NCBI RefSeq assembly: GCF_918698245.1
Contig: NZ_CAKKMS010000001.1
Span: forward strand, 496,001 to 560,000
Length of the DNA stretch: 64,000 bases
DNA from: Pedobacter sp. Bi126
GTDB lineage: Bacteria; Bacteroidota; Bacteroidia; Sphingobacteriales; Sphingobacteriaceae
Reading direction: 5' to 3'
The first letter of the stretch is position 1, and each line of letters opens with the position of its first letter. Positions 63,257 to 64,000 of this stretch are shown here, piece by piece. The position numbers and the translations under genes were made by a program. Below the pieces are notes generated by a model that saw nothing but the letters and a program-made list of their open reading frames with translations, was not told where the DNA came from and made no database searches.

Positions 63257-64000
63257 TTAATTTACCCTTACCTGTTCTCCTTTCGCCGTTATGGCCACCG
63301 GGCTACTCGCCATAAATCCCTGAGGGATCTTAGGCGCTATCCAGGTAGATTTGGGCGGCAAAAACTCACCCTTTTCTGCTGTAGTAATAAATGCATCCGC
63401 TGTCATCGGAAAAAGAGAAAAACCAATTGACGTTTCATCGTGGTTCAGCGCTTCAAGAAATTGAGACCATTTGCAATCCGGAAAGCAGACTAGTCTTTCG
63501 TCTTCCTTTGGTTTATTGATACCCAGCACGGCCGACAGGATTTTATTTTGTAAAATCACCGTATCTGGCACTTCTGACAGTGCAGTAGAAGCTTTATTTA
63601 AATCCAGTTGGTACCATTCGCCTTTAAAAAAAAGGCCTAACCTGTTCTTCTGATCAGGTTTATAAGCTTTGTTATTGGGAATTTTTGAGATATAATAATA
63701 AGCTTTCAGTTTTTCCATCAGCAGCGAATAAGAAATATCTACACCCGAAACCATTCTGTGAAAGGCACCTATCGAAATTACATCGGCAGAAACAAATAGC
63801 GAACTGATCTGCTGAGCTGTGTTTTTCTGCAACGAACAGGCAGCTTCCAAACGATGATGACCATCGGCAAGGTAAACCGCATGAAGTTTCATAAACGCTT
63901 CAACAAATTTTTCAATAACATCTTCTTCCAATACCTGATAAAGAAAATGTCCCATTTGCGACCATTCGCTTACCAAAGGTTTACGCGTACGCACCACAAA
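63257..64000 (-). CDS. DUF1015 family protein (partial, 5' end outside window)
   Basis: The frame is open to the window edge and reads as the C-terminal 247 or so residues of a DUF1015 protein, normally about 410 long. Motifs are YLADGHHRLEAA (about 45-56 of the visible part) and the conserved C-terminal FPMTADAFITTAEKGEFLPPKSTW. The GTG near the edge is internal. DUF1015 genes often lie next to serine biosynthesis genes in this phylum, which would be outside the window. Confidence 0.85.
   Translation of the reverse strand, partial: FVVRTRKPLVSEWSQMGHFLYQVLEEDVIEKFVEAFMKLHAVYLADGHHRLEAACSLQKNTAQQISSLFVSADVISIGAFHRMVSGVDISYSLLMEKLKAYYYISKIPNNKAYKPDQKNRLGLFFKGEWYQLDLNKASTALSEVPDTVILQNKILSAVLGINKPKEDERLVCFPDCKWSQFLEALNHDETSIGFSLFPMTADAFITTAEKGEFLPPKSTWIAPKIPQGFMASSPVAITAKGEQVRVN

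Overview
The window looks like chromosomal DNA of a Sphingobacteriaceae-type Bacteroidota, most likely Pedobacter or a close relative. The reasons are two SusC/SusD pairs, many lipoproteins with a Cys followed by Lys/Asp, moderate-to-low GC, candidate promoter boxes of the Bacteroidota form TAnnTTTG, and AAT/GAAGCAATC-type palindromic intergenic repeats. I see no rRNA, tRNA, CRISPR array, phage gene or insertion sequence. All names come from reading motifs and from memory of the families; no search was run.

Layout. (1) 1-7.7 kb, storage sugars: the tail of a histidine kinase, a fused trehalose-6-phosphate synthase/phosphatase, a convergent GH15 hydrolase, and a glgA-glgC operon. (2) 8-11 kb: a diverged uroporphyrinogen methyltransferase paralogue, a small lipoprotein and a bestrophin. 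(3) 11.2-20 kb: an assimilatory sulfate-reduction operon on the minus strand. It runs sulfite reductase with a HEPN-like tail, SUMT (cobA), a precorrin-2 dehydrogenase fused to a TauE-type permease, cysH, cysD, cysN. An Rrf2 regulator with four cysteines lies upstream. (4) 20.3-32.6 kb: a membrane metallophosphoesterase, then a TonB receptor divergent from an NRPS-independent siderophore operon (PLP decarboxylase, IucA/C-acyltransferase fusion, N-hydroxylase, second IucA/C), then an M23 peptidase. (5) 32.7-58.5 kb: a large polysaccharide/glycoprotein utilisation locus read leftward. It holds two SusC/SusD/fasciclin sets, DUF5007- and DUF5008-type surface lipoproteins, two phosphodiesterase-fold/LamG lipoproteins, two M60-like metallopeptidases, a GH2 beta-galactosidase and a GH27 alpha-galactosidase. 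This set suggests attack on galactose-bearing glycoproteins such as mucin-type glycans. (6) 59.4-64 kb: an FAD/NAD(P)-binding protein, a DUF1543 protein, a DUF4350-like secreted protein, a 48-residue membrane protein and a truncated DUF1015 gene.

The strongest candidate for something new is the leader of the sulfite reductase operon. Between a TATATTTG promoter box and the gene lies a ten-codon ORF encoding MQIICCCKTQ, with three consecutive Cys codons and tandem stops. It is followed by a strong intrinsic terminator only 20 nt before the start codon, and by a segment that could act as antiterminator. This has every part of a cysteine-sensing ribosome-mediated attenuator. The same 38-nt promoter block (34/38 identical) recurs in front of the lone SUMT paralogue at 8.9 kb, which points to a shared sulfur regulon.

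Other regulatory links read from sequence: CAAACGTTTG LacI-type operators occur upstream of both the PUL (two) and the beta-galactosidase (one), and two Fur-like inverted repeats lie in the divergent siderophore promoter region. Intergenic gaps are rich in hairpin repeats of several families.
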